Of a stretch of DNA of 64,000 nucleotides, positions 7,369-15,671 are shown one piece after another (the stretch's first letter is position 1; each line of letters starts with the position of its first letter). Source of the stretch: Methanofollis ethanolicus (GTDB lineage: Archaea; Halobacteriota; Methanomicrobia; Methanomicrobiales; Methanofollaceae); assembly GCF_001571385.1 (NCBI RefSeq), contig NZ_BCNW01000001.1, forward strand, positions 682,001 through 746,000. Reading direction: 5' to 3'. A model generated the notes under the pieces. The model had not been told where the DNA came from. It searched no databases and was given only the letters and a program-made list of their open reading frames with translations. The translations under genes were made by a program, and so were the position numbers.

Positions 7369-10300
7369 ATGAGTACTCTTGATATTATCTCCTGGTCCGG
7401 TAAGAACTGCCGGAAATCTGTTTTTCCCGTCGTATCGCTGAGCCTCGTGCTTATCATTACAATCGCGCTCTGCGTCGTCCCTGCGTGGGCGGAGAACGTC
7501 TCCGGTGCGAACTTCTCCGGGATGGATGGGGAGGGAATGGACGCGATGTTCTCTCCTTCGAATGCCACGGCGCCTGGTGAAGACAATTCTACTGCGATAC
7601 CGGTCCAGCAAACGGTGGCGTGGGTCAATGTCACGCCGGCATCTGCCGAAATGACGGTGAACGACGTGCTGTCGTTTTCGGCAGCAGCATATGATTCCTC
7701 GGGGACGGTTGTTCCCGATGTTGTCTTCGCCTGGAACAGCAGCGATCCGTCTGTCGGGACGGTAAACCAGACCGGTTTGTTCACAGCGCTTGCTCCGGGA
7801 TCTGCGGTGATCACCGCTTCTGTCGCGAACAGCACCGTGAACGGGGCCGCAAACGTGACGGTGTCGGCACCCTTAATCCAAACTTCGCCGACGCCGGAGA
7901 ACGAAACAATCCCGAAATCCGTTCAATTCTCCTCTGTCGGTGCCAGTCCCGGAGGCGTGATCCCGGATACCAATAACGTATTTCTGAGAGTTTCGAATGA
8001 CGACGGCGCTCGGTTCGATGATTTCGGGAATAACACCTACAACATCAGGTGGACCGGCGATGCGTCCGAAATTCCGGCTAATGACGGAGGGCAAAACGCT
8101 CTGCACATCACCGACGATCTCTCGACCACTCAGAAGGTTACGTTTACGAATAATCTGGCGGGGACGTTCTGGGTCACCGACACGGGAGGACGTTACTACA
8201 AGGACGAGATATTGCTCCTCATTGCCGTCAACGGGACAATCCCGGACAATTTCAGGCTTCACCTGAAAGCCGACGGCTATCAGTGGGTTCCGAATCCGAC
8301 GCCGCATGCACCACCTGCACTGGAAGACATCACCTATGAAGCCGTGACCCTGGACGAATGGTTTACGAAGGACGACCTGATCTACGGTCCGCAGACCTGG
8401 CGACCTGCTGCGCATACGACGTATCCCCTGTACCCCGGACAGGACGTCACCAACACCTCCAACACCTTCCGGATGATGCTCGTTGATCTCAATGCCGGCG
8501 ACCGCTACGGCGTCCAGCCGGTCAGAGTTCAGTACGAGGTCGAGAACCTGAACTCTTTCATGGCTGTGAACGCCTATGCATACTCCAAGAACGCCGATGT
8601 CGGCGTATACAATATCACCTGCTGGACAAACCGCCTTCTTGGAAATCCCGGCGAGTTCAGCGGATATTATGTCTCCGGCGCCCCCCTCCCCCCTGCTGCA
8701 CGGGTAACGATCTCACCTGAATCCGCATCTGTTCCCGTCAACGGCAAGCAGACGTTTTCAGCAAGAGCATATGATGAAAACGGGGATGAGATCGTCGGTG
8801 CCCCCTTCACCTGGTCGAGCAGCGTTCCCGGCGTCGGCACGATCGGTACTGATGGTGTATTCTCACCGGCTTCCGAAGGATCGACGATCATCACCGCCTC
8901 AACAAACGGTGCCTCCGGCGAGGCTCAGGTTACGGTGACAGGACCTGTTGAAAAGGTTCTGACATCGATCACGATGGACCCGGCCTCGGTCGTGATGTAC
9001 ACGGACAATATCGGGAACCAGACTTTTGTTGCCAAAGGATACGACCAGTTCGGAGACGAGATCACTCCGTTGGCGTTCAGGTGGTCGAGCACCAATGAGA
9101 GTGTCGGGACGGTTGATTCGTCGGGCAGATTCTCGGGAATTTCAGCCGGAATTACAGATGTACAGGCACAAAACGGCACCGTAACCGGGACTGCGCAGGT
9201 CTTGATCAAACCGAACCCGGACTGGAACGTGACTCTGATCGGCGCGGTGAACGGAACCCTGAATCGTTCTACCATTATCGACCTGTCCCACGGGGGGCTT
9301 CTCTCCTATACCGACCCCAGCGGAAAACTGTGGGAAGGAGTCAACCTTTCGGCGATCATCGGCCTTGTCGATGACTCCGACCCTGCAACTTTCAACGCGT
9401 CGCTGGCATCCCGGGACTATAATATCACCGTCGTCGGCAAAGCAGCAGGCAATGATAAGACCGTCCTGATTACCGGTCGGGAACTTCTCGATGGTGATAC
9501 AACCTTTATTGCCGCCTATAAAGTGAACGGCTTCGAGATCCCCGAAGGGCCGATTGATGGAAGAACATACTGGCCGTTGAAATTGACGGGGTCGGGAATT
9601 GCACATGTGGGTAAGAATCTCGAAGAGATCACGGAGATCTCGCTTGAGTTCCCCCCTGATATCAGGAAGATAAACATCACACCCGATATTGTGAGGACAT
9701 GGGAAAGTGGTGAGCCTCTCCAGTTTGATGCCCGTGGATATGATGCATCAGGGACTGAGGTTCCTTTTGTTTCGTATACGTGGACGAGCAGCAATACCTC
9801 GGTCGGCACGGTAGATCAAACCGGGTATTTTACTCCCACCGGGTCGGGAACGACGACTGTTTGGGCGGACTTCCACGGGGTCAACGGCTCGGCGACAGTG
9901 TATGTTTATCCCGACAACCTTCCTCCCCATGCATGGATCGTTGATCAGATGGGCAACGGTGATTTCAGGACGATTACTGAAGCTATCGCCTGTGCACGGG
10001 ATGGCGACACTGTCCTTGTCAGGGATGGAGTCTATAATGAACTGTTTAAGCTCGAGAAGGGAATAACACTCAGATCAGAAAACGGCCCCTCGAATACGAC
10101 TATCACAAATGCTAACAGGGCCTTTATGATCGAGGTTCTGGCTGATAATGTCTCTATATCGGGTTTTACACTAAAACAGACCGGTTTTGCAACAATTGCA
10201 AGTAAAAATGCAATTCGAATCACGAAAGGCGACAACTGCACGATCTCAGGAAATATTTTCTCAGATACGCAGTATTGTATCTACGTCTATACAGGTCATG

Positions 10301-12588
10301 TAAGTTATATGACCATCGCCGGGAATAAATTCAACAGTCCGACAACGTCGATATATTTAACTACCTGTGACCATGCTGTTGTTAGAAACAATATCATTGA
10401 AGGAGGAAAAGATAATACAATCCTGGTTTATGGAAATGGAGACTCTCTTGGGAATATTGTGGAAAATAATACCATATCTTCTGATTCCATAGGGGGTGGA
10501 GGAATTGGCTATGCGAATAGTTTCGGAGGAAGAATCTCAAATAACACAATTTATAATGCGGGTCGAGGTCTGTATATTCGTGATGCACCTAACACCGTCG
10601 TCAGGGACAATATCATCGGTGAATGTACGGAATCGAATGTCTACTTAAGAGATTCAATAAAAAACATTACATTCACTGGGAATGAATTAAAAGGTGGCAA
10701 AACGGGAACTTTCTATCTCAATAGCATCAAAGATGGTGATTCTGCCAGCATTTATATGAACGACATCAGCACTCACCCTGCTAAACCCGGTAACTTTTTC
10801 TACTGTAAAAAATCATCTCCCCTCGCATTAAACTCCACGGAGCCGATCAGTTACGTCTACAACGGCACGACATACACCAACTTTGTTGGCAACTACTTTG
10901 CTAGCTATGCCGGCAACGACACCGACGGAGACGGTCTCGGCGACACGCCGTTTGTCGCCAGCGGCGTGAATCACTACCACCCCCTCGTCTCCCCGATCGA
11001 CAACTATCTCGTCCTCACCCCGACGACCATCACCGTCACGCCTGCGGCCGCGACCCTCGAGGCCGGGGAGAGCGTGAACTTCACGGCCGAGGTCTTCGAC
11101 CAGCGTGGGGAGACGATGCCCGGCGCCGTGCCTGTGTGGTCGAGCGGCAACACGACCCTCGGTGTCGTGAACGCCACCACCGGCCTCTTTGATGCCCTTT
11201 CGTCCGGGAACGTGACGGTCTCTGCAGTCTGCGACGGGTGCACGGGCTCTGCGGTCGTCACCGTTGTTCCGGCGACGAAGAAGACGGAGACGCTCTCCTT
11301 CGACGTGCCCAACTGCACCTTCTCTGAAAACAGCAGCGGGCATTCCATCTCGGTCAACGCGAGCGCCGCCAGCATCAACGGCAGCCGTCTCACCGTCCGG
11401 GGCAATGGGTTCAACCTGACCCTCAGGACCACGTCCGACCCCGTCACCGCGGGCGGCCAGGTCAACGCGACCTACGACGGCATGGTCCTGGAGACCGATC
11501 CCCTCGTTGCCGACCTCCCCCTGCCCGGCACAGTCTCGGGCAGCATCCGGGCCAACCTCACCGGCCTCCCTGCAGGGGCGGGCATCACGACCACCCTCAG
11601 CCAGAACATAACCGATGAAGTCATGTCCGCCTTCCAGCTCGCGGCGAGCGAGGACGGCCTGAACGTGGACGGGGTCGCCTTCACGATGAACATCCAGAAG
11701 ACGAACCTGACGAACGGCCAGGACGTCTCCGACGCCACGATCAGGATGACCGCGAGTCCGGCATGGGTCAACGCCCACGGCGGCGTCGGTGCGGTGCGGA
11801 TCATCAGGTGGGCCGAGGACGGCACGAAGGAAGTGCTGACGACGACCTATCTCGGCACCGACACCGGTGGCAACCTGGTCTTCGAGGCATATTCCCCGAA
11901 CGGCCTCTCGCTCTTCGGCCTGGCGGCGACCTCGACGCCGCCGAGCGGTTCGACCGTCTCTTCCCACTCTTCGTCCGGCGGCGGGAGTTCCGACGTCGCC
12001 GCAATCTCGGGCTCCATCCCTGCCGGGGAGACGAAGTCCTTTGCGGTGACGGAGACGGCGGTCACCAGGATCACGGTCGACGCCTATGACGCGATCGACG
12101 ACATGCTGGTGACGGTGCAGAAGGCCTCGCTCCCCAAGGACATAGCCGCACCCACGCAGACGACCTTCCAGGTCATCGAGACCACCCTGTACCGGGCCGA
12201 CCCGTCCGCCATCGACAGGGTGACCCTGGAGTTCGCGGTGCCGACGTCCTGGATCGAGGACCACGATCTTTCCACCGGCAACATCGTTCTCCTCGGCTAC
12301 GAGAACAATGGGTGGAAGGCCCTCACGACGACGTTCCTGAAGGAAGAGAACGGGCAGGCCCTGTATTCGGCCAGGGCCTCCGGCTTCTCGTACTTCGCGA
12401 TCGTTGCGGGCACGACCGCCTCGGCCGCTTCCCCGGTGCAGGCAGAAGAGACGACGATGCCGGCGGGTGAGGCGGTGCAGACCGCGTCCCCGTCACAGTC
12501 CGCCACGACCCTCCCCCAGAAGTCGCCCCTCCCGTGGGGACTCGCGATCCTCGCCTTCGGGGCGGTGTTCATGATGAGAAGACGATAA
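7369..12588 (+). CDS. Giant multidomain cell-surface protein (Ig-like, beta-helix, PGF-pre-PGF, C-terminal anchor)
   Basis: This 1739-residue exported protein has a signal peptide at about 18-42. A bacterial Ig-like (BIG2) domain at about 83-165 (VNVTPASAEMTV...GTVNQTGLFTA) is followed by a domain homologous to the upstream secreted protein (about 200-435). Two more BIG2 domains lie at about 445-615, then a stretch at about 615-755 resembling the sulfite-oxidase-type molybdopterin-binding fold (WEGVNLSAIIG), another BIG2, and a NosD-like parallel beta-helix (about 860-1200) ending in NDTDGDGLGDTPF. A fifth BIG2, a spacer and a PGF-pre-PGF domain (about 1520-1690, ending GFSYFAIV) precede a C-terminal hydrophobic segment followed by MRRR. 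The internal beta-helix part (about 10.0-10.85 kb) is more AT-rich than the rest, hinting at domain shuffling. It is probably an S-layer-associated adhesin or carbohydrate-binding protein; the function is unknown. Confidence 0.85.
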   Translation: MSTLDIISWSGKNCRKSVFPVVSLSLVLIITIALCVVPAWAENVSGANFSGMDGEGMDAMFSPSNATAPGEDNSTAIPVQQTVAWVNVTPASAEMTVNDVLSFSAAAYDSSGTVVPDVVFAWNSSDPSVGTVNQTGLFTALAPGSAVITASVANSTVNGAANVTVSAPLIQTSPTPENETIPKSVQFSSVGASPGGVIPDTNNVFLRVSNDDGARFDDFGNNTYNIRWTGDASEIPANDGGQNALHITDDLSTTQKVTFTNNLAGTFWVTDTGGRYYKDEILLLIAVNGTIPDNFRLHLKADGYQWVPNPTPHAPPALEDITYEAVTLDEWFTKDDLIYGPQTWRPAAHTTYPLYPGQDVTNTSNTFRMMLVDLNAGDRYGVQPVRVQYEVENLNSFMAVNAYAYSKNADVGVYNITCWTNRLLGNPGEFSGYYVSGAPLPPAARVTISPESASVPVNGKQTFSARAYDENGDEIVGAPFTWSSSVPGVGTIGTDGVFSPASEGSTIITASTNGASGEAQVTVTGPVEKVLTSITMDPASVVMYTDNIGNQTFVAKGYDQFGDEITPLAFRWSSTNESVGTVDSSGRFSGISAGITDVQAQNGTVTGTAQVLIKPNPDWNVTLIGAVNGTLNRSTIIDLSHGGLLSYTDPSGKLWEGVNLSAIIGLVDDSDPATFNASLASRDYNITVVGKAAGNDKTVLITGRELLDGDTTFIAAYKVNGFEIPEGPIDGRTYWPLKLTGSGIAHVGKNLEEITEISLEFPPDIRKINITPDIVRTWESGEPLQFDARGYDASGTEVPFVSYTWTSSNTSVGTVDQTGYFTPTGSGTTTVWADFHGVNGSATVYVYPDNLPPHAWIVDQMGNGDFRTITEAIACARDGDTVLVRDGVYNELFKLEKGITLRSENGPSNTTITNANRAFMIEVLADNVSISGFTLKQTGFATIASKNAIRITKGDNCTISGNIFSDTQYCIYVYTGHVSYMTIAGNKFNSPTTSIYLTTCDHAVVRNNIIEGGKDNTILVYGNGDSLGNIVENNTISSDSIGGGGIGYANSFGGRISNNTIYNAGRGLYIRDAPNTVVRDNIIGECTESNVYLRDSIKNITFTGNELKGGKTGTFYLNSIKDGDSASIYMNDISTHPAKPGNFFYCKKSSPLALNSTEPISYVYNGTTYTNFVGNYFASYAGNDTDGDGLGDTPFVASGVNHYHPLVSPIDNYLVLTPTTITVTPAAATLEAGESVNFTAEVFDQRGETMPGAVPVWSSGNTTLGVVNATTGLFDALSSGNVTVSAVCDGCTGSAVVTVVPATKKTETLSFDVPNCTFSENSSGHSISVNASAASINGSRLTVRGNGFNLTLRTTSDPVTAGGQVNATYDGMVLETDPLVADLPLPGTVSGSIRANLTGLPAGAGITTTLSQNITDEVMSAFQLAASEDGLNVDGVAFTMNIQKTNLTNGQDVSDATIRMTASPAWVNAHGGVGAVRIIRWAEDGTKEVLTTTYLGTDTGGNLVFEAYSPNGLSLFGLAATSTPPSGSTVSSHSSSGGGSSDVAAISGSIPAGETKSFAVTETAVTRITVDAYDAIDDMLVTVQKASLPKDIAAPTQTTFQVIETTLYRADPSAIDRVTLEFAVPTSWIEDHDLSTGNIVLLGYENNGWKALTTTFLKEENGQALYSARASGFSYFAIVAGTTASAASPVQAEETTMPAGEAVQTASPSQSATTLPQKSPLPWGLAILAFGAVFMMRRR

Positions 12589-12594
12589 CCCCTC

Positions 12595-12600
12595 TTTTTT
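12595..12600 (+). terminator. T-run after the surface-protein gene
   Basis: Six T residues lie six bases beyond the stop codon in a pyrimidine-rich context (CCCCTCTTTTTT), the usual archaeal terminator style. Confidence 0.5.
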
Positions 12601-12816
12601 GAAACCGATTGTATCATCTCCGGGTCGGCCCTCCCGACCCCTCCATGTTCTTTCATCTATCCGGTGAGGAGCGACCGTCTCCTCTCCTTAACCTGCTCGG
12701 GGAAGGGGATGTCCGGCCGGGCTCCCTGCAGGATGGCATGAGTATTTCCTGCCCGAATCAGATGTTCGGATCACTCCCCTCTTCTCCTGCTCATTCTTGC
12801 TCCCTGAAGGGCGATC

Positions 12817-12856
12817 CTTTTATCTCGGATGATGCCGAATATTTCGTCAACGAAAT
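12817..12856 (+). promoter_or_regulatory. Predicted promoter and operator-like palindrome of the coenzyme B operon
   Basis: CTTTTATC at about 12817-12824 resembles a TATA box. About 25 bases downstream, at the expected start of transcription, lies a perfect inverted repeat ATTTCGT-CA-ACGAAAT (12841-12856). It ends 14 bases before the ATG at 12871. A symmetric site overlapping the transcription start would suit a repressor. The binding protein is unknown and the site is inferred only from sequence. Confidence 0.4.
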
Positions 12857-12870
12857 TTTCGGTGTATATC

Positions 12871-13836
12871 ATGATCACGCTGACTCCCGCAGATGCGAAG
12901 AAACGCTTCGGGCCGCTCTTTGCAGAGAAGTTCATCGTCATGGTGGACGAGCAGGCCGGCATGGCCGAGATCCTGGAGACCTGCCGTCACCGCGGCACGA
13001 TCGAGTGGGACATGATGAACAGGCGGCGCGCCTGCGGCGCCCTCTCCTCCGCGGAGGTGCAGGGGTCTTCGATGACGATGCTCGCCCGCCTCGGGAGGTA
13101 CGAGGCGAACTTCGGAGCGGCCGGCCAGGAGATCGGCGGCCAGGCCCTGGAGGGTGTCGAGGTGCAGGGTGACGAGGTCGTCACCTCCTGGGCAGGGATC
13201 GCCGGTGCCGGTGTCGGCGTCGCCGCCTGCCTCCCGCAGGCGCCCGGCGTGATCAGGGCCGAGTACCCGACCGAGGAGGACCTCCACATCGGCGGGGCGA
13301 GGGTCTGCCGGGTGCGGATCGTCACGCCGAAGTACGAGAAACTGACCATCGGGATCGACGACACCGACACGAAGCAGGAGGGCGCCACCTGGGTGCTCGC
13401 CCTGAAGTGTGCCGAGGCATGCAAAGTTCCGGGAGCAGAGTACCTTAATATGCGCCTCGTGCAGCTCAACCCGAAGGCCCCGAAGAAGACGACGAACTGC
13501 GTCGGTTCGGTGCTGAACTTCGCCGTGAGGCCGGGATCGGTCGAGCCCCTCCTCGCCTTTGTGAAGGAGTACATCGAGGAGCACGCGGTCTCGGGCGACA
13601 CCGGGATCGCCTACTACCGCGGGCTCTGTCTCCCGGGGTCCGACTACGTGAAGAAGATCAAGACCGAACTCATCTCCCGCGAGGAGGTGGAGGCCGAGGC
13701 AAAGCGTATCGGCGTCACCTTCATCGACTCCGCGGCGAGCAAGGGACGGATCGGTGCATTCGGTGCGGTGCTCTGGGGCAACCGCGGCGTGGAGGCAGCA
13801 GGTCTCTATGGAGAACAACCGGGCGGCAGGGTCTGA
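12871..13836 (+). CDS. IDDTDT-motif protein, tandem paralogue of methanogenesis marker 11
   Basis: This 321-residue protein has the IGIDDTDTKQEGATW motif at about 160-174, found in methanogenesis marker 11 proteins and in the kinase domain of the tRNA agmatinylcytidine synthase TiaS. It aligns through its length with the next gene: GDEVVTSWAGIAGAGVGVAAC versus GDEIAVTYLGMGGGGVGASAC, a shared VQLxP...TxNCV strand, a shared SGDTGIAYY/SDETGMAAY and a shared C-terminal G-x-IGA. I chose ATG 12871 (preceded by GGTG at 6 bases) over 12829, whose extra 14 residues look unrelated. It is first gene of the coenzyme B operon and overlaps its paralogue by 29 bases. The exact reaction is unknown. The IDDTD family relation suggests ATP-dependent phosphotransfer (inference). 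Confidence 0.8.
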   Translation: MITLTPADAKKRFGPLFAEKFIVMVDEQAGMAEILETCRHRGTIEWDMMNRRRACGALSSAEVQGSSMTMLARLGRYEANFGAAGQEIGGQALEGVEVQGDEVVTSWAGIAGAGVGVAACLPQAPGVIRAEYPTEEDLHIGGARVCRVRIVTPKYEKLTIGIDDTDTKQEGATWVLALKCAEACKVPGAEYLNMRLVQLNPKAPKKTTNCVGSVLNFAVRPGSVEPLLAFVKEYIEEHAVSGDTGIAYYRGLCLPGSDYVKKIKTELISREEVEAEAKRIGVTFIDSAASKGRIGAFGAVLWGNRGVEAAGLYGEQPGGRV

Positions 13837-14716
13837 GGGGCTCAAAGACCCCTACGTGGTGGCGTACCCCCTGATCGCGGCGGTCGCCGACGGCGAGGGC
13901 AGCCGGATCGAACTGGTCGAGTTCTTCGACTGCCTGGGCGGGGCCCACTGGGTCCGCCGCCACTATGCACAGAGCCCCCTCGTCGTCTCCGCCCGGACAG
14001 TGGGGGCGACGACGCGGTACGTCCTCAGGGCCGGGTGCGTCTCCCTCCCCCTGGAGGGCTCCCGCTTCCCGGCGGGGATCGCGGGCGCCGCGGTGGAGGG
14101 CGACGAGATCGCGGTCACATATCTTGGCATGGGCGGCGGCGGCGTCGGGGCCTCGGCCTGCCGCGCCCGCGGCGGCGGGGTGATCCGGGCGTCGTGCGAC
14201 GAGTCCGGCGGCGGCAGACTGGCCGGGTCGACGGTCTGGCTGCCGAGGCGCGAGCGGGTGGTCATCGGCGTCGACGACACCGACACCCCCGAGGATGGGG
14301 CGACCTGGACCCTCGTCCACAACATTGCGAAGGCGGTCGCCGACGACTCCTCGGTGTACCTCTCCCACACGATCGTCCAGCTCTACCCTGTGCCGGAGAG
14401 GACGAAAAACTGCGTCGCCTGTGCGGTGGAGTTCGCGTCGTCCGACCCGGACGGGCTTATCGAGCGGTTTGCCGCCCTGCTCGGCCGCCACACCCTCTCC
14501 GACGAGACGGGGATGGCGGCGTACGTCGGCTTCGACCCGTCGCCCCTGCGGGCATACGGCGAGGCGGTGAAGAGGGGGAAGGTTGCCTGGGCCGATCTCG
14601 AAGCCGTCCTCGGCGAGGTCAGGGTCGTGATGGGCGGTCACGGCCTCATCGGTGCGGTGGCGGCGATCCCCTTCTACACGGACTACGGGGAGGCGACGTC
14701 CTTATGGACCGGCTGA
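13808..14716 (+). CDS. Methanogenesis marker protein 11 (IDDTDT-motif)
   Basis: The 302-residue protein matches the methanogenesis marker 11 family (TIGR03280 as I recall it): an N-terminal DPYVVAY segment, GSRFPAGI at 85-91, a glycine-rich TYLGMGGGGVGAS stretch around 104-116, and the IGVDDTDTPEDGATW motif at about 153-167. Marker 11 is found across methanogens but has no established reaction. The motif relates it to the Thr/cytidine kinase domain of TiaS. The start at ATG 13808 has GGAGG about 10 bases upstream and overlaps the preceding paralogue by 29 bases; the radical SAM gene overlaps its end by 13 bases. Embedding in a coenzyme B operon suggests a role in that pathway, possibly threonine-hydroxyl phosphorylation (inference). 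Confidence 0.85.
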   Translation: MENNRAAGSEGLKDPYVVAYPLIAAVADGEGSRIELVEFFDCLGGAHWVRRHYAQSPLVVSARTVGATTRYVLRAGCVSLPLEGSRFPAGIAGAAVEGDEIAVTYLGMGGGGVGASACRARGGGVIRASCDESGGGRLAGSTVWLPRRERVVIGVDDTDTPEDGATWTLVHNIAKAVADDSSVYLSHTIVQLYPVPERTKNCVACAVEFASSDPDGLIERFAALLGRHTLSDETGMAAYVGFDPSPLRAYGEAVKRGKVAWADLEAVLGEVRVVMGGHGLIGAVAAIPFYTDYGEATSLWTG

Positions 14717-15669
14717 GGCTGAAGGCCGCACTCCTTGCCGCAGGAAAGGTGAAGGTCGCGGGCGTCCCCCCCGGCCCGTACCTCTCCTCCTCCACCGCGG
14801 GACCCGGCGCCGGCGGCGAGGGTTCTGTCTTTTTTTCTGTCGACGGCATGAGAGTCCGTCTTTCGGTGGACCCCCATGCCGACCTCGTCCTCATCCATGA
14901 GGGGAAGGGGAACGCGACCCTTCCTTTCCACGGGGAGATGGTCAGGGGCGTCCTCGAAGTGCCGGGCTTCCACTGCCCGCGGCAGGCCTTCATCACCCTC
15001 ACCGCGTCCTGTATCTTCTCCTGCCTGTACTGTGCCGTCCCCGGCCGGGTTGGGCGGACGAAGAGCACGGAGGAGGTCGTGGCGATGGTCAGGTCTGTCA
15101 TCGGGAGGATCGACGCGATCTCCCTGACGAGCGGCGTGGCCGGGAGTATCGAGGAGGAGGAGAGACGCGCCCTCGATGCGGTGCGGGCGCTTGTCCCCTT
15201 CGATCTGCCCATCGGTGTCTCCATCTACCCGACGCGTAACTCCCCCCGTCTCCTGAGGGAGGCAGGGGCCGCGGAGGTGAAGTTCAACATCGAGGCGGCG
15301 ACGCCCGGCCTCTTTGCGGAGATGTGCCCAGGCCTCGAGTGGAACCTCGTCTGGGAGGTGCTCGAGGAGTCGGTGCGCCTCTTCGGGAAGAACCACGTCC
15401 AGAGCAACATCATCGTTGGCCTGGGGGAGAGCGATGAGGAGATGGCGGCGGCCGTCAGGAGACTCTGCTCCCTCGGGGTGATCCCTGTCCTCAGGCCCCT
15501 CACCCCGTCGGCGGGCCTCGCGCACTTCCCGCGCCCGTCGGCAGAGCGTCTGCTCAAGCTGCATGCGGTCGCACGGGAGGAGATGGTGGCGGCCGGGCTC
15601 GACGCGAGAGAGGCATTGACGATGTGTGCGGCATGCATGGGCTGCGACCTCGTACCCGGGAGGGACTGA
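14704..15669 (+). CDS. Radical SAM protein of the coenzyme B operon
   Basis: This 321-residue protein carries the radical SAM CxxxCxxC motif at C103-C107-C110 (SCIFSCLYCAVPG), which binds a [4Fe-4S] cluster that cleaves S-adenosylmethionine. About 80 residues precede the motif, more than in minimal radical SAM enzymes. The C-terminus ends with C308-C311-C314 (CAACMGC), likely ligands of a second cluster. It contains YPTRNSPRLLREAGAAEVKFN and a GLGE strand (about 240) typical of the partial TIM barrel. I do not recognise a named subfamily, and it is shorter than Mmp10. It overlaps marker 11 by 13 bases and lies 2 bases before the thiamine-diphosphate gene, so cotranscription is certain. Its reaction is unknown. 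Confidence 0.85.
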   Translation: MDRLRLKAALLAAGKVKVAGVPPGPYLSSSTAGPGAGGEGSVFFSVDGMRVRLSVDPHADLVLIHEGKGNATLPFHGEMVRGVLEVPGFHCPRQAFITLTASCIFSCLYCAVPGRVGRTKSTEEVVAMVRSVIGRIDAISLTSGVAGSIEEEERRALDAVRALVPFDLPIGVSIYPTRNSPRLLREAGAAEVKFNIEAATPGLFAEMCPGLEWNLVWEVLEESVRLFGKNHVQSNIIVGLGESDEEMAAAVRRLCSLGVIPVLRPLTPSAGLAHFPRPSAERLLKLHAVAREEMVAAGLDAREALTMCAACMGCDLVPGRD

Positions 15670-15671
15670 AA

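Noticed and set aside
10828-12264. A 478-codon minus-strand frame inside the giant surface protein
   Set aside because: Composition-driven antisense frame rich in Arg, Gly and Asp; the plus-strand frame has clear Ig-like and PGF-pre-PGF domains.
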